NCBI GenBank assembly: GCA_013388895.1
Contig: JACAEK010000009.1
Location: forward strand, 1-53,673
DNA length: 53,673 bases
DNA from: Candidatus Bathyarchaeota archaeon
GTDB lineage: Archaea > Thermoproteota > Bathyarchaeia > Bathyarchaeales > Bathycorpusculaceae
Direction: 5' to 3'
The notes beneath the pieces were generated by a model. It made no database searches and was not told the DNA's origin. It saw only the letters and a program-made list of their open reading frames with translations. The position numbers were made by a program, and so were the translations under genes. Of this stretch, positions 34,530-42,468 are shown in pieces (positions within the stretch are counted from its first letter, which is position 1; every line of letters starts with the position of its first letter).

Positions 34530-35012
34530 CTAGAGCATAATTCTGAATCTGCATTGGTTGTCTCCGCTGATTATCGATTTCTCCAACAGAACTTCAATGG
34601 GCCTTCCTAATGCTCCTTCAAACAATGCTTTTGCCCATCCACGAGAACAGTTGCAGTATGTTCCAGACAGTTTCCCTTTAGGGATTTTGTTCACTTGGGA
34701 ACAGTAGCATCGAGGATAGATGATGTAGACTTTTTCGCCTTCCCTATGCAAATGCTTGTAGACTTGCCCGAACTTTTCAAGGAATTCGTCAACGCTCTTG
34801 GATTTTTCGTAGATGTTTTTGGCTTTCTTGACTAAAATAGACGATTGACATTGTCGCCCACACTGTTCCAATATCAGAGCTTTAGTTTTTTCGTCAACAT
34901 GTTGACTCAAGCCATCTACTAGACATGCAATCCACTTCTCCCTTCTTCCAACCATGTTAATCACATCAGACAATGCGGCTATATCATTGTGAAAGAATGT
35001 GCCAACGAGCAT
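34530..35012 (-). CDS. Cys-rich protein, possibly DUF6144/V4R-related
   Basis: A 160-residue protein with seven cysteines in its second half of the chain (EQCGRQCQSS, YPRCYCSQ, GTYCNCSRGW, NQCRFRI) and a C-terminal segment GALGRPIEVLLEKSIISGDN that resembles the V4R/heme-NO-binding-like small-molecule sensor tail. The Cys pairs suggest metal or Fe-S binding. It has no DNA-binding domain. I recall similar archaeal proteins annotated DUF6144, but am not certain. A GTP- or redox-sensing role is possible. It is divergent from the DNA ligase. Confidence 0.6.
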   Translation of the reverse strand: MLVGTFFHNDIAALSDVINMVGRREKWIACLVDGLSQHVDEKTKALILEQCGRQCQSSILVKKAKNIYEKSKSVDEFLEKFGQVYKHLHREGEKVYIIYPRCYCSQVNKIPKGKLSGTYCNCSRGWAKALFEGALGRPIEVLLEKSIISGDNQCRFRIML

Positions 35013-35112
35013 TAGAAGTTTGCGTTTATGAAACTTGTTTTCAACTTCACCGGAAGAGCGAATATATCTAAAAATAAGAGATTACAATACACATCCCTTA
35101 TAGGTTAAGTGC

Positions 35113-36807
35113 ATGCCGACATCTTTCAAAGCACTAGCTGAACTGTGCGAAAAACTGGAAGCAACTCGCAAACGTCTTCTTATGATCGACATGGTTGCAG
35201 ACTTTTTGAAGAACTTGGACTCGCAAGAGGTTGAGCCAGCTGTTTCCATGATTCTTGGAAGAGCCTTTCCCAAATGGAGTCAACAAACACTTGAAGTCAG
35301 TTGGACAACTTTGAGCGAAATAATAAAACGCATAACTGGGATTGAATGGAAAGTTTTCTCGGAAGCTTTCGGCGAAACTGGCGACGTTGGTTCAGCCATT
35401 AAAACAGTTTTCGAAAGGAGCAAAGTTAGGAGACAAGCGACGCTCTTTGAGAGAACTTTGACTGTAGCAGAAGTTAGACGCAGCTTAGAGGCGATAGCCG
35501 AAACTACTGGGTTTGGCTCGCGAGAAAAGAAAGATCGCTTAATAGAAGCATTGTTAAGCTTAGCCTCACCCTTAGAAGCCAAATATTTAATTAAAATTTT
35601 CGTTGGAGAAATGCGGACTGGTTTTCACGAAGGATTAATGGAACAGGCAGTCGCTGACGCCTTTCAAATCCCATTGGATGCTGTGCAAAAGTCAAGCATG
35701 ACCCTTGGCGACATAGGCGAGGTAGCTGTTATGGCGAAAACAGAAGGCGAAGAAGGCTTATCAAAAATTAGGTTCAAAATTTTTAGACCTGTTGGACTTA
35801 TGTTGGCTCAGATGGCAGATCGCATCGCCGAAGTTTTGGATGAGCATGAGGGAAAAACCGCCTTTGAGTACAAGTTAGACGGGGCTAGGGTTCAAATTCA
35901 TAAGCTGGGCGACGAAGTGAAAATTTTCAGCAGAAGATTGACGGACGTGACTGAGAGTTTGCCGGAAATCGTTGAAACAGCCAGAAAAAACATCGTGGCG
36001 AAAGAGGCAATTTTGGAAGGTGAAGTAATAGCAGTTGACGACCGCGGTTATCCTATTCCTTTTCAGCATTTGATGCGCAGATTTCGAAGGGTTCATGCAA
36101 TAGAGGGCGCGGCTGAGCGGATACCTACTAGGCTGTATCTATTTGACATTTTATATCTCAATGGCGATAGCCTGGTCCCTCTTCCATATGCGCAGCGAAG
36201 GCAGATATTGAAAGAAAATGTTGGGAAAATTTCCTTAACAAAACAGTTGGTAACAGATAAGCTTGAAGATGCTGAGCAGTTTCTTAAAGAGGCTATTGAT
36301 GCTGGACATGAAGGGTTGATGGCAAAAAAGCTTGACAGTCCTTATACGCCGGGAATCCGTGGAAAACGGTGGCTGAAAATTAAACCCGTTCTCGAGCCTT
36401 TAGATTTGGTCATTGTCACGGCGGAGTATGGTTATGGTCGGAGGCATGAGTGGCTTTCAGACTATTATTTGGCAGCGCGGGATGCAGAAACTGGAGATTT
36501 CTTGCCAGTGGGCAAAACGTTTAAAGGATTAACTGACGCGGAAATCATCGAGATGACTAAACGTCTTAAGGAATTAGCCACAAAAGAGGAGCATAGAAGA
36601 GTATTTGTTATACCAACAATAGTTGTTGAAGTAACATACAACGAAGTTCAGAAAAGCCCGAAATACAAGTGCGGCATGGCTCTGCGTTTTGCCAGAATAA
36701 ACCGCATAAGAGACGACAAAACAGCAGAAGAGGCTGACACCATTCAGAGAGTTAAGGAAATTTATGAAAAACAGTTTTTGAAAAAAGGTAGATATAAGAC
36801 TGAATGA
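35113..36807 (+). CDS. lig: ATP-dependent DNA ligase
   Basis: A 564-residue archaeal ATP-dependent DNA ligase that joins Okazaki fragments with the sliding clamp. Domains in order: N-terminal DNA-binding domain (1-220), adenylation domain with motif I EYKLDGARVQIHK (Lys254 takes AMP), motif III RLYLFDILYLNG, motif IV HEGLMAKKLDSPY, motif V GKRWLKIKP, and an OB domain ending in the motif VI region LRFARINRIRDDK. Full length. It is co-directional with the E1-like gene 20 bp on, which suggests one operon. Confidence 0.96.
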   Translation: MPTSFKALAELCEKLEATRKRLLMIDMVADFLKNLDSQEVEPAVSMILGRAFPKWSQQTLEVSWTTLSEIIKRITGIEWKVFSEAFGETGDVGSAIKTVFERSKVRRQATLFERTLTVAEVRRSLEAIAETTGFGSREKKDRLIEALLSLASPLEAKYLIKIFVGEMRTGFHEGLMEQAVADAFQIPLDAVQKSSMTLGDIGEVAVMAKTEGEEGLSKIRFKIFRPVGLMLAQMADRIAEVLDEHEGKTAFEYKLDGARVQIHKLGDEVKIFSRRLTDVTESLPEIVETARKNIVAKEAILEGEVIAVDDRGYPIPFQHLMRRFRRVHAIEGAAERIPTRLYLFDILYLNGDSLVPLPYAQRRQILKENVGKISLTKQLVTDKLEDAEQFLKEAIDAGHEGLMAKKLDSPYTPGIRGKRWLKIKPVLEPLDLVIVTAEYGYGRRHEWLSDYYLAARDAETGDFLPVGKTFKGLTDAEIIEMTKRLKELATKEEHRRVFVIPTIVVEVTYNEVQKSPKYKCGMALRFARINRIRDDKTAEEADTIQRVKEIYEKQFLKKGRYKTE

Positions 36808-36827
36808 AGCAATGTTAGAAGTAGGGA

Positions 36828-37877
36828 ATGTTCAGAATGCTTAAAACTGAGAAAGAATCGCTTTACAATGAATTTTACAGCCGCCAAATCATCATGAAAG
36901 AGCTCGGCAAGAAGGGGCAAAAGAAACTTGCAGATTCAAAGGTTGCGGTTGTTGGGCTCGGCGGCTTAGGCACCATTTCATCGCTTTATCTGGCTCTTGC
37001 TGGAGTGGGCTATTTGCGGTTAATAGACCAAGACACTGTGGAGATTCAAAATTTACATAGGCAAGTGTTGTACAATCCAGACGATTTGCACTATCCAAAG
37101 GTTGAGGTTTCAGCGAAAAGATTGAGCAAAACTAATCCCTTGGTGGAGGTTGAGGCTATTCCTGAAAACTTGAACGCGAATAACGTGGAGAAGCTTCTTT
37201 CTGGAGTGGACTGCGTTGTCGACGGCTTAGATAACATGCACACTCGTTACTTAGTCAATCGAACATGCGCGAAGCTTGGCGTACCTTATGTTTTTGGAGC
37301 AGCTATTGGCGTTGAAGGCAATCTTTCGGTTTTCGCTCCACCAAAAACGCCATGTTTAGAATGCGTTCTTCCAAACATTACGGACGATTACCTGTTAACG
37401 TGTGATGTTCGTGGAGTGCTGAGCGTTACTCCAGGCATCATTGGAACAATGCAAGCCATGGAAACAATAAAAGTTTTGACAGGAATCGGCTCTGCTTTGA
37501 AGGGCAAGTTTATGATTTGCGATTTCAGCGACATGTATTTCACTACGATAGACATTTTCAAGAGAACAGATTGTCCGGCATGCTTGGGCGCAGCGGCTTT
37601 GCCAGAACAGCAGAGCAAGCTTGTTTGGTTGTGTGGGCGAGACACTGTTAACGTTAATCCTGAAAAACCATTGAAAATGAGCTTCAGCGAATTATATGAA
37701 ACCATTAAACAGCATTTTAGGATTCGCATCAAATCCTCGCTGGCGATAATTTTTGACTATAAGGATTTCGAAATCAGCCTATTCAACGGCGGACGCATGC
37801 TAATAAAAAATGTTAAAGATGAAAAATCAGCATTAACAGTTTACAAAGAAATCACCAAGAAGCTTGGAATAGCCTAA
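36828..37877 (+). CDS. E1-like ThiF/MoeB family adenylyltransferase
   Basis: A 349-residue E1-like enzyme that adenylates the C-terminal glycine of a ubiquitin-like sulfur carrier (MoaD/ThiS/SAMP type). The ATP loop KVAVVGLGGLGTISSLYLA lies near residue 38, followed by RLIDQDTVEIQNLHRQVLY. Zinc-binding pairs are CLEC and CPAC, and TCDVRGVLSVTPG marks the crossover loop. The last 85 residues are the small C-terminal domain seen on many ThiF proteins (LCGRDTVNVNPEKPLKM; DFEISLFNGGRMLIKNVKDE). No carrier gene is adjacent. An ATG at 36837 is an alternative start. Confidence 0.9.
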   Translation: MFRMLKTEKESLYNEFYSRQIIMKELGKKGQKKLADSKVAVVGLGGLGTISSLYLALAGVGYLRLIDQDTVEIQNLHRQVLYNPDDLHYPKVEVSAKRLSKTNPLVEVEAIPENLNANNVEKLLSGVDCVVDGLDNMHTRYLVNRTCAKLGVPYVFGAAIGVEGNLSVFAPPKTPCLECVLPNITDDYLLTCDVRGVLSVTPGIIGTMQAMETIKVLTGIGSALKGKFMICDFSDMYFTTIDIFKRTDCPACLGAAALPEQQSKLVWLCGRDTVNVNPEKPLKMSFSELYETIKQHFRIRIKSSLAIIFDYKDFEISLFNGGRMLIKNVKDEKSALTVYKEITKKLGIA

Positions 37878-37920
37878 AAAATATTTATTACAGTCTACGA
37901 CGAAGTTTCTTTGGCGAAGT

Positions 37921-37996
37921 GCTGGGGTGGCCGAACGGTTCAGGCGGCGGCCTGCAGAGCCGCTATATGTGGGTTCAATTCCCATCCCCAGCTCCA
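37921..37996 (+). tRNA. tRNA-Cys (GCA)
   Basis: A full cloverleaf without intron. Acceptor GCTGGGG pairs perfectly with CCCCAGC; D-arm GCC/GGC; anticodon stem GCGGC/GCCGC with loop CTGCAGA (anticodon GCA at 37954-37956); T-arm GTGGG/CCCAT with loop TTCAATT. The discriminator is T73, as expected for tRNA-Cys, and CCA is encoded at 37994-37996. It is 43 bp downstream of the E1-like gene. A degenerate copy of its 3' half lies 0.8 kb downstream. Confidence 0.95.
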
Positions 37997-38041
37997 CAAC
38001 AGAAATCACTTAGAATTATGCAAGACAGATGTATGGTACGG

Positions 38042-38668
38042 TTATTTCAGGATCTCTTTTTTCTCCGACAGCGCAATTAGGTGTCCACTGAACCCAGCGA
38101 GCCAAGTGAGCGTGGGATAGACGATCATGCGTTCCATTCCTCCAGGACCTATACCCAAGAAGAGATCGCTGACTGGCGTTTCATTGCTTGTGTAGGCTCC
38201 ACTTGTCAAGAGGCCACCTGCGAAAAGAGCCAACGCTCCAAGTGTGATCAATCCCAGTATCACACTGATTGCAGACAAAGGCATCTTTAATACTTTAAAC
38301 GAGGCTATGGCTGACAACCCGCTGAATAGAAAAGCTATTGAAGATACGGCACTGTGAGTTATGGTAAATGTTTTCGTGATGATGCCGGCACCCATGGTTC
38401 CAATTGCCATTAAGACGAGTAGTATGGTTAAAGTTCTAAAATTAATGGTGCGTGGCAGAAAGTATGTTCCGATGATTGATAGAAGCCCCAGAAGGAAGAC
38501 GGAAGAGTTGAAGATCATTGAGGAAGGTCCGATGCCAAGATCGCTTATGTAATTGTCCGCTATGCTGTAGCCTGGATACAACGCTTCCGCAGCGATAAGA
38601 CCTAAGACGAACTGGGTACTTGCGATGAAAAATAGGGCTCCTGCCGTTTTTGTGCTTGGATGTATCAT
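38042..38668 (-). CDS. DUF998 membrane protein
   Basis: A 208-residue membrane protein with six helices. The segment ALYPGYSIADNYISDLGIGP after helix one is the DUF998 hallmark. Later helices include ILLVLMAIGTMGAGIITKTF and a loop HSAVSSIAFLFSG with the conserved His. Function unknown. It is the only gene in the 0.8 kb segment between tRNA-Cys and the degenerate tRNA 3' fragment, and is transcribed toward the tRNA. Confidence 0.85.
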   Translation of the reverse strand: MIHPSTKTAGALFFIASTQFVLGLIAAEALYPGYSIADNYISDLGIGPSSMIFNSSVFLLGLLSIIGTYFLPRTINFRTLTILLVLMAIGTMGAGIITKTFTITHSAVSSIAFLFSGLSAIASFKVLKMPLSAISVILGLITLGALALFAGGLLTSGAYTSNETPVSDLFLGIGPGGMERMIVYPTLTWLAGFSGHLIALSEKKEILK

Positions 38669-38760
38669 ATATTGTTGTGTTAGTTCTTGGACAGATAAAA
38701 CTTGTGCAAACGTTGTTCACCATAGACAAAAAAAGAGAATTTCGCGGATATATCTACGTA

Positions 38761-38789
38761 GTATGGGGTCAACTCCCATCCCCCGCTCT
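38761..38789 (+). pseudogene. Degenerate 3' half of tRNA-Cys
   Basis: These 29 bases align without gaps to 37967-37995 of tRNA-Cys with 23 identities, covering the T-arm (GGGGTCAACTCCCAT) and the acceptor 3' strand (CCCCCGCTC). The upstream 5' half cannot be recognised. A partial tRNA 3' copy a short way from the intact gene is the trace expected from site-specific integration and later loss, or from an old duplication. Confidence 0.55.
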
Positions 38790-38844
38790 TTGGCAGAAGT
38801 TTCATATCCCTCGCTTCTGCTAATGACTAATGTCGTGATGCTTT

Positions 38845-39288
38845 ATGTCAAAAATTCTTGTTCTCTACTATAGTCGGACTGGAAACACGGAGAAGATGGC
38901 TAAAGCTGTGGAAGAAGGCGCCAAAACAATTCAAAGCGTTGAAGTTGAATTGGAATATCATGTGCTACCTGAGATGTTGAGCAACTTTGACGCCATAGCT
39001 ATTGGCGTTCCAACGTATCATCATGACATGACTATTGACATCAAAAACCTATTTGAAGAAGCCGCAATCAAAAACATTAATTTGAGAGACAAAATAGGTG
39101 CAGCCTTTGGGTCGTATGGATGGAGTGGTGAAGCACCTCGATTGACTTTGGAGATTATGAAGAACAAGTTTGAAATGCAACCTATTGAGCCGCCGCTTCT
39201 AATCAAATACACGCCAGACCAGATTGGTTTAGAAAAATGCAGAGAACTGGGAAGACGGATTGCCGAAAGACTTATGCATAAAGCCTAG
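38845..39288 (+). CDS. Flavodoxin-like FMN protein
   Basis: A 147-residue flavodoxin fold. The phosphate loop SRTGNTEKMAKAVEEGA near residue 10 binds FMN, followed by AIAIGVPTYHHD (the second FMN loop) and FGSYGWSGEA near residue 89. This spacing matches the flavodoxin domain of A-type flavoproteins (F420H2 oxidase/ROO) as a stand-alone protein. It carries electrons one or two at a time in the cytoplasm, perhaps to the ferritin-like neighbour 31 bp downstream. Confidence 0.9.
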   Translation: MSKILVLYYSRTGNTEKMAKAVEEGAKTIQSVEVELEYHVLPEMLSNFDAIAIGVPTYHHDMTIDIKNLFEEAAIKNINLRDKIGAAFGSYGWSGEAPRLTLEIMKNKFEMQPIEPPLLIKYTPDQIGLEKCRELGRRIAERLMHKA

Positions 39289-39319
39289 CATGTTCCTATT
39301 GAAGAAAGAGGGTTAACAT

Positions 39320-39799
39320 TTGAAATCAAAAGATGACTTAATAAAATTCATGAAAGCCCAAATTCTAGTCGAAAATGAGATTGTAGACTCGTTAAACAAT
39401 GCCCTAATTGGCATGAAGAATCCTCCTGTCAAGGGCGTTTTGAAAGGTATATCTTTAGATTCGGTTAAGCATGCGGAAATGTACGCTGCAGCCGCTGAAC
39501 TGTTGACAACTGTTTCTCAGGCTCTTACGCAAGAGCATTTAGACATGCAAAAAGCTGTTGTAGAAAAGCACATTCGCATGGAAGCGGAATTAATCATGAA
39601 AATCAGCAAGATACTGCCAACAGTTGAGAATGATAAAGTTAAGCTTCTCTTAAATGCTATTTTGGCGGATGAGAAAAGACATCACGAACTGCTAAAAATG
39701 GTGTTGGAAATTCTTGTACGTGGAGAAACCATAACAGAAGAAGACTGGTGGGAACTTCTTTGGAAGAATGTCCCATTTCACGGAGCTCCTGGAGGATAA
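39320..39799 (+). CDS. Ferritin-like four-helix protein
   Basis: A 159-residue helical protein from a TTG start at 39320. Its Glu/His pattern matches ferritin-like diiron proteins: ENEIVDSL, DSVKHAEMYAAA, KHIRMEAELIMK and ADEKRHHELLKMV give E and ExxH pairs on four helices. It has no C-terminal rubredoxin domain, so it is not a classical rubrerythrin. It probably binds iron or reduces peroxide/oxygen, using electrons from the flavodoxin encoded just upstream. A metal-handling P-type ATPase gene follows. Confidence 0.8.
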   Translation: MKSKDDLIKFMKAQILVENEIVDSLNNALIGMKNPPVKGVLKGISLDSVKHAEMYAAAAELLTTVSQALTQEHLDMQKAVVEKHIRMEAELIMKISKILPTVENDKVKLLLNAILADEKRHHELLKMVLEILVRGETITEEDWWELLWKNVPFHGAPGG

Positions 39800-39986
39800 A
39801 CACGCCATTAACCAACATGAATAAGGCAACCGTTCATTTTTTTACTATATGCTTACACCTTCTGTTGGACATGAAATTCTGCAGTTCAGAAACACAGGTC
39901 AGTCTCTTTCAATGAAATTTAGACTGAATCGCAAAACCGAAATATGAAAGAACAAAGAAAACAAAAATAGGCAAGGGAGAACATCA

Positions 39987-42158
39987 ATGCAGCACAGCCA
40001 CCATAGTCATGCACAGCACATGCAACAATTCAAAAACAGATTTTTTGTTTCACTCACACTCACAATTCCCATCCTATTACTTTCTGAAATGATTCAAACA
40101 TGGCTTAACCTCACATGGATACAGATACCCTTTCAAAAAGAAGTCTTGTTTCTCTTATCTCTCGTTACTTATCTTTATGGTGGATGGCCTTTTCTCAAAG
40201 GCTTAGTTCAAGAAATAAGAGCGCACCAGCCTGGAATGATGACGCTTGTTGGCACTGCTATATCTGTAGCCTTTTTCTATTCAGCTGCAACCGTTTTCGT
40301 CATCGCTGGAAGAGATTTTTTCTGGGAACTTGCTACACTAATAGACGTGATGCTTCTTGGGCATTGGATAGAAGCAAAAAGTGTCTTAGGTGCTTCTATG
40401 GCGCTGGAAGAACTTGTCAAAGTCATGCCTACAACGGCTCATCTCATGGAGAACGGCAAAATAGTAGACGTTTCAGTTTCACAATTAAAGAAAGAAAACA
40501 TAGTTTTTATTCGTCCAGGCGAAAAAATTCCCTCCGATGGCATCGTCGTTGAAGGTGAATCTTTTGTCAACGAAGCATTGTTAACAGGCGAATCAAAACC
40601 AGTTCACAAAGAAGCAAATTTTAAGGTTATAGGCGGAGCAATAAACGGCGAAGGCGTTCTGAAAGTAAGGATAGAAAAAACTGGGGAGGCGACCTATTTA
40701 TCTCAAGTAATCAAGCTTGTAAGACAAGCGCAAGAAAGTAAATCAAAAACTCAAGATTTGGCTAATAGAGCGGCGGCTCTTCTCTTTTATGTGGCTTTTG
40801 CTGTGGGAATAATAACCTACAGTGTATGGTTCCTTCTCGGTAATCCAGATTTTGCCCTTGAGCGATCTGTAACGGTTCTTGTTATTGCTTGTCCTCACGC
40901 TCTTGGCTTGGCTATACCTTTGGTTGTTGCGCTTTCTACGTCTATAACTGCGAAGAGTGGAATCCTCATTAGAGATAGAAGAGCGTTTGAAATGGTAAAA
41001 GATGTTGACACTGTTGTTTTTGACAAGACTGGCACGTTAACATTCGGCAAATTCGGCGTAAGCGACCTAGTTTCCTTCATTTCAGAAGACGAACTTCTAA
41101 GATTAACTGCAAGTGTTGAACTCAATTCAGAACACATAATCGCAAAAGCCATCGTAGACTATGCAAAAGAAAGAGAGTTGTTGGAATTCTCTCAAGCCAA
41201 AGAGTTTAAGGCAATACCTGGCAAAGGCGCCTATGGAAAAATTGGAAAAAAAGAAGTTTATGTGGGAAGCCCAAATCTTCTGAACGAGATGAAAATAGAG
41301 GCAAACAATGCGAAAATAAAAGAGCTGCAGGAACAGGGCAAGACAGTTGTCTTCACAATAGCAGATGGAAAACTTGCAGGCGCCTTTGCTCTTTCTGATA
41401 AAATAAGAACAGAATCGCATGAAGCGGTAGACAAGCTGAAACAAAATGGGATAACTGTTTACATGCTCACAGGAGACTCTGAGGAAGTAGCCAGATGGGT
41501 AGCCAAAGAACTTGCCATAGACGATTATTTCGCACAGGTTTTGCCAGACAAAAAAGCAGAGAAAATCAAGATTCTGAAGGAAAAAGGCTATAGAGTTGCC
41601 ATGATCGGTGACGGCATCAACGACGCACCAGCCCTAGTCACAGCGGATGTAGGCATAGCCATAGGTGCTGGAACCGACGTAGCCATCGAAAGCGCAGACA
41701 TAATCCTCGTAAGAAACGACCCGCGAGACGTTCCTAGAGCTATTGACCTTTCACAGAAGACTTATTCAAAGATGGTTCAGAATCTCTGGTGGGCATCCGG
41801 CTATAATATAGTCGCTATACCGTTAGCCGCTGGAATCCTATACAACATAGGCATAATACTAAGTCCAGCAATAGGCGCAATAGTCATGTCTCTAAGCACA
41901 GTCATAGTCGCTCTTAACAGTCAAACCTTGAGAAGATATGAACCAAAAACGGCAGAATTTAAAGAGAAACACGTAACGACAGACCCTGTTTGCGGAATGA
42001 AACTGGAACCAGAAACCGCTTATAGCAAACTAGAGCTTGAAGGCTACGTCCTCTACTTTTGTTCACAACGTTGCGAAGAAGAATTCAAGAAAAATCCAAA
42101 GAAATACATGGCGAAACTTGGAAAAAAAGAACAAAAAGAACATGAACATCACCATTAA
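39987..42158 (+). CDS. CopB-type heavy-metal P-type ATPase with C-terminal YHS domain
   Basis: A 723-residue P1B ATPase. The N-terminus is His-rich (HSHHSHAQHM). Helices follow, with the actuator motif LLTGESKPVHKE, the ion-site CPHALGLA (Cys302-Pro-His, typical of CopB/P1B-3 copper or silver pumps), phosphorylation Asp346 in DKTGTLTFGK, MLTGDSEEVARW and GDGINDAPALV. Residues about 665-712 form a YHS domain (DPVCGMKLEPETAY; VLYFCSQRCEEEFKKNP) usually at the N-terminus or separate, and the protein ends KEHEHHH. It exports metal ions across the membrane. The ATG is preceded by AAGGGAGAACATC. Confidence 0.95.
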   Translation: MQHSHHSHAQHMQQFKNRFFVSLTLTIPILLLSEMIQTWLNLTWIQIPFQKEVLFLLSLVTYLYGGWPFLKGLVQEIRAHQPGMMTLVGTAISVAFFYSAATVFVIAGRDFFWELATLIDVMLLGHWIEAKSVLGASMALEELVKVMPTTAHLMENGKIVDVSVSQLKKENIVFIRPGEKIPSDGIVVEGESFVNEALLTGESKPVHKEANFKVIGGAINGEGVLKVRIEKTGEATYLSQVIKLVRQAQESKSKTQDLANRAAALLFYVAFAVGIITYSVWFLLGNPDFALERSVTVLVIACPHALGLAIPLVVALSTSITAKSGILIRDRRAFEMVKDVDTVVFDKTGTLTFGKFGVSDLVSFISEDELLRLTASVELNSEHIIAKAIVDYAKERELLEFSQAKEFKAIPGKGAYGKIGKKEVYVGSPNLLNEMKIEANNAKIKELQEQGKTVVFTIADGKLAGAFALSDKIRTESHEAVDKLKQNGITVYMLTGDSEEVARWVAKELAIDDYFAQVLPDKKAEKIKILKEKGYRVAMIGDGINDAPALVTADVGIAIGAGTDVAIESADIILVRNDPRDVPRAIDLSQKTYSKMVQNLWWASGYNIVAIPLAAGILYNIGIILSPAIGAIVMSLSTVIVALNSQTLRRYEPKTAEFKEKHVTTDPVCGMKLEPETAYSKLELEGYVLYFCSQRCEEEFKKNPKKYMAKLGKKEQKEHEHHH

Positions 42159-42191
42159 TGGACATTCAACATAGGACTAGGAGAAAAACTT

Positions 42192-42218
42192 CTAACTATA
42201 AATTTAGGAATTAGTTAG
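42192..42218 (+). promoter_or_regulatory. TATA box and inverted repeat before ferredoxin
   Basis: TATAAATT (42197-42204) is a good archaeal TATA box. It is flanked by CTAACT (42192-42197) and AGTTAG (42213-42218), a 6-bp inverted repeat with a 15-base spacer. A repressor bound here would block TBP. Start of transcription near 42229 would give a leader of about 36 bases. Confidence 0.45.
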
Positions 42219-42264
42219 AGCTAGGAATAACAAGGTTTAATAGTTTCAAAAAGTTAGTCCCAAA

Positions 42265-42468
42265 ATGGTCAGCAAATTGGTCAAAATAGTGATAGACTAC
42301 ACTAAGTGTGTTGGAGATGCTGATAAAATCTGCGTGGAAATCTGTCCAGTTTCAGTTTTTCTGGATAGCAAGTCGGAAAAACCAAAAATTGTGAATGAAA
42401 AACATTGTATCCAGTGCAGAACATGCGAGGTTAACTGTCCAAGTCAAGCCATCAAAATTCTAACTTAA
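42265..42468 (+). CDS. Small ferredoxin with one incomplete cluster motif
   Basis: A 67-residue ferredoxin. The C-terminal motif CIQCRTCEVNCP is a complete C-x2-C-x2-C-x3-C-P. The N-terminal motif is CVGDADKICVEICP, in which one Cys of the usual four is absent, so the first site may hold a [3Fe-4S] cluster or none. The layout recalls FixX-like and small archaeal ferredoxins. It is convergent with the hydrogenase large subunit, overlapping its end by four bases, and could exchange electrons with it. Confidence 0.88.
   Translation: MVSKLVKIVIDYTKCVGDADKICVEICPVSVFLDSKSEKPKIVNEKHCIQCRTCEVNCPSQAIKILT

Noticed and set aside
38700-38790. A second complete tRNA gene
   Set aside because: Only the T-arm and acceptor 3' strand are recognisable; no paired 5' acceptor, D-arm or anticodon stem can be built.
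38625-38873. An 82-residue frame between the DUF998 and flavodoxin genes
   Set aside because: It overlaps both neighbours, starts inside the DUF998 gene and has no motif; the region is explained better by the tRNA fragment and promoters.
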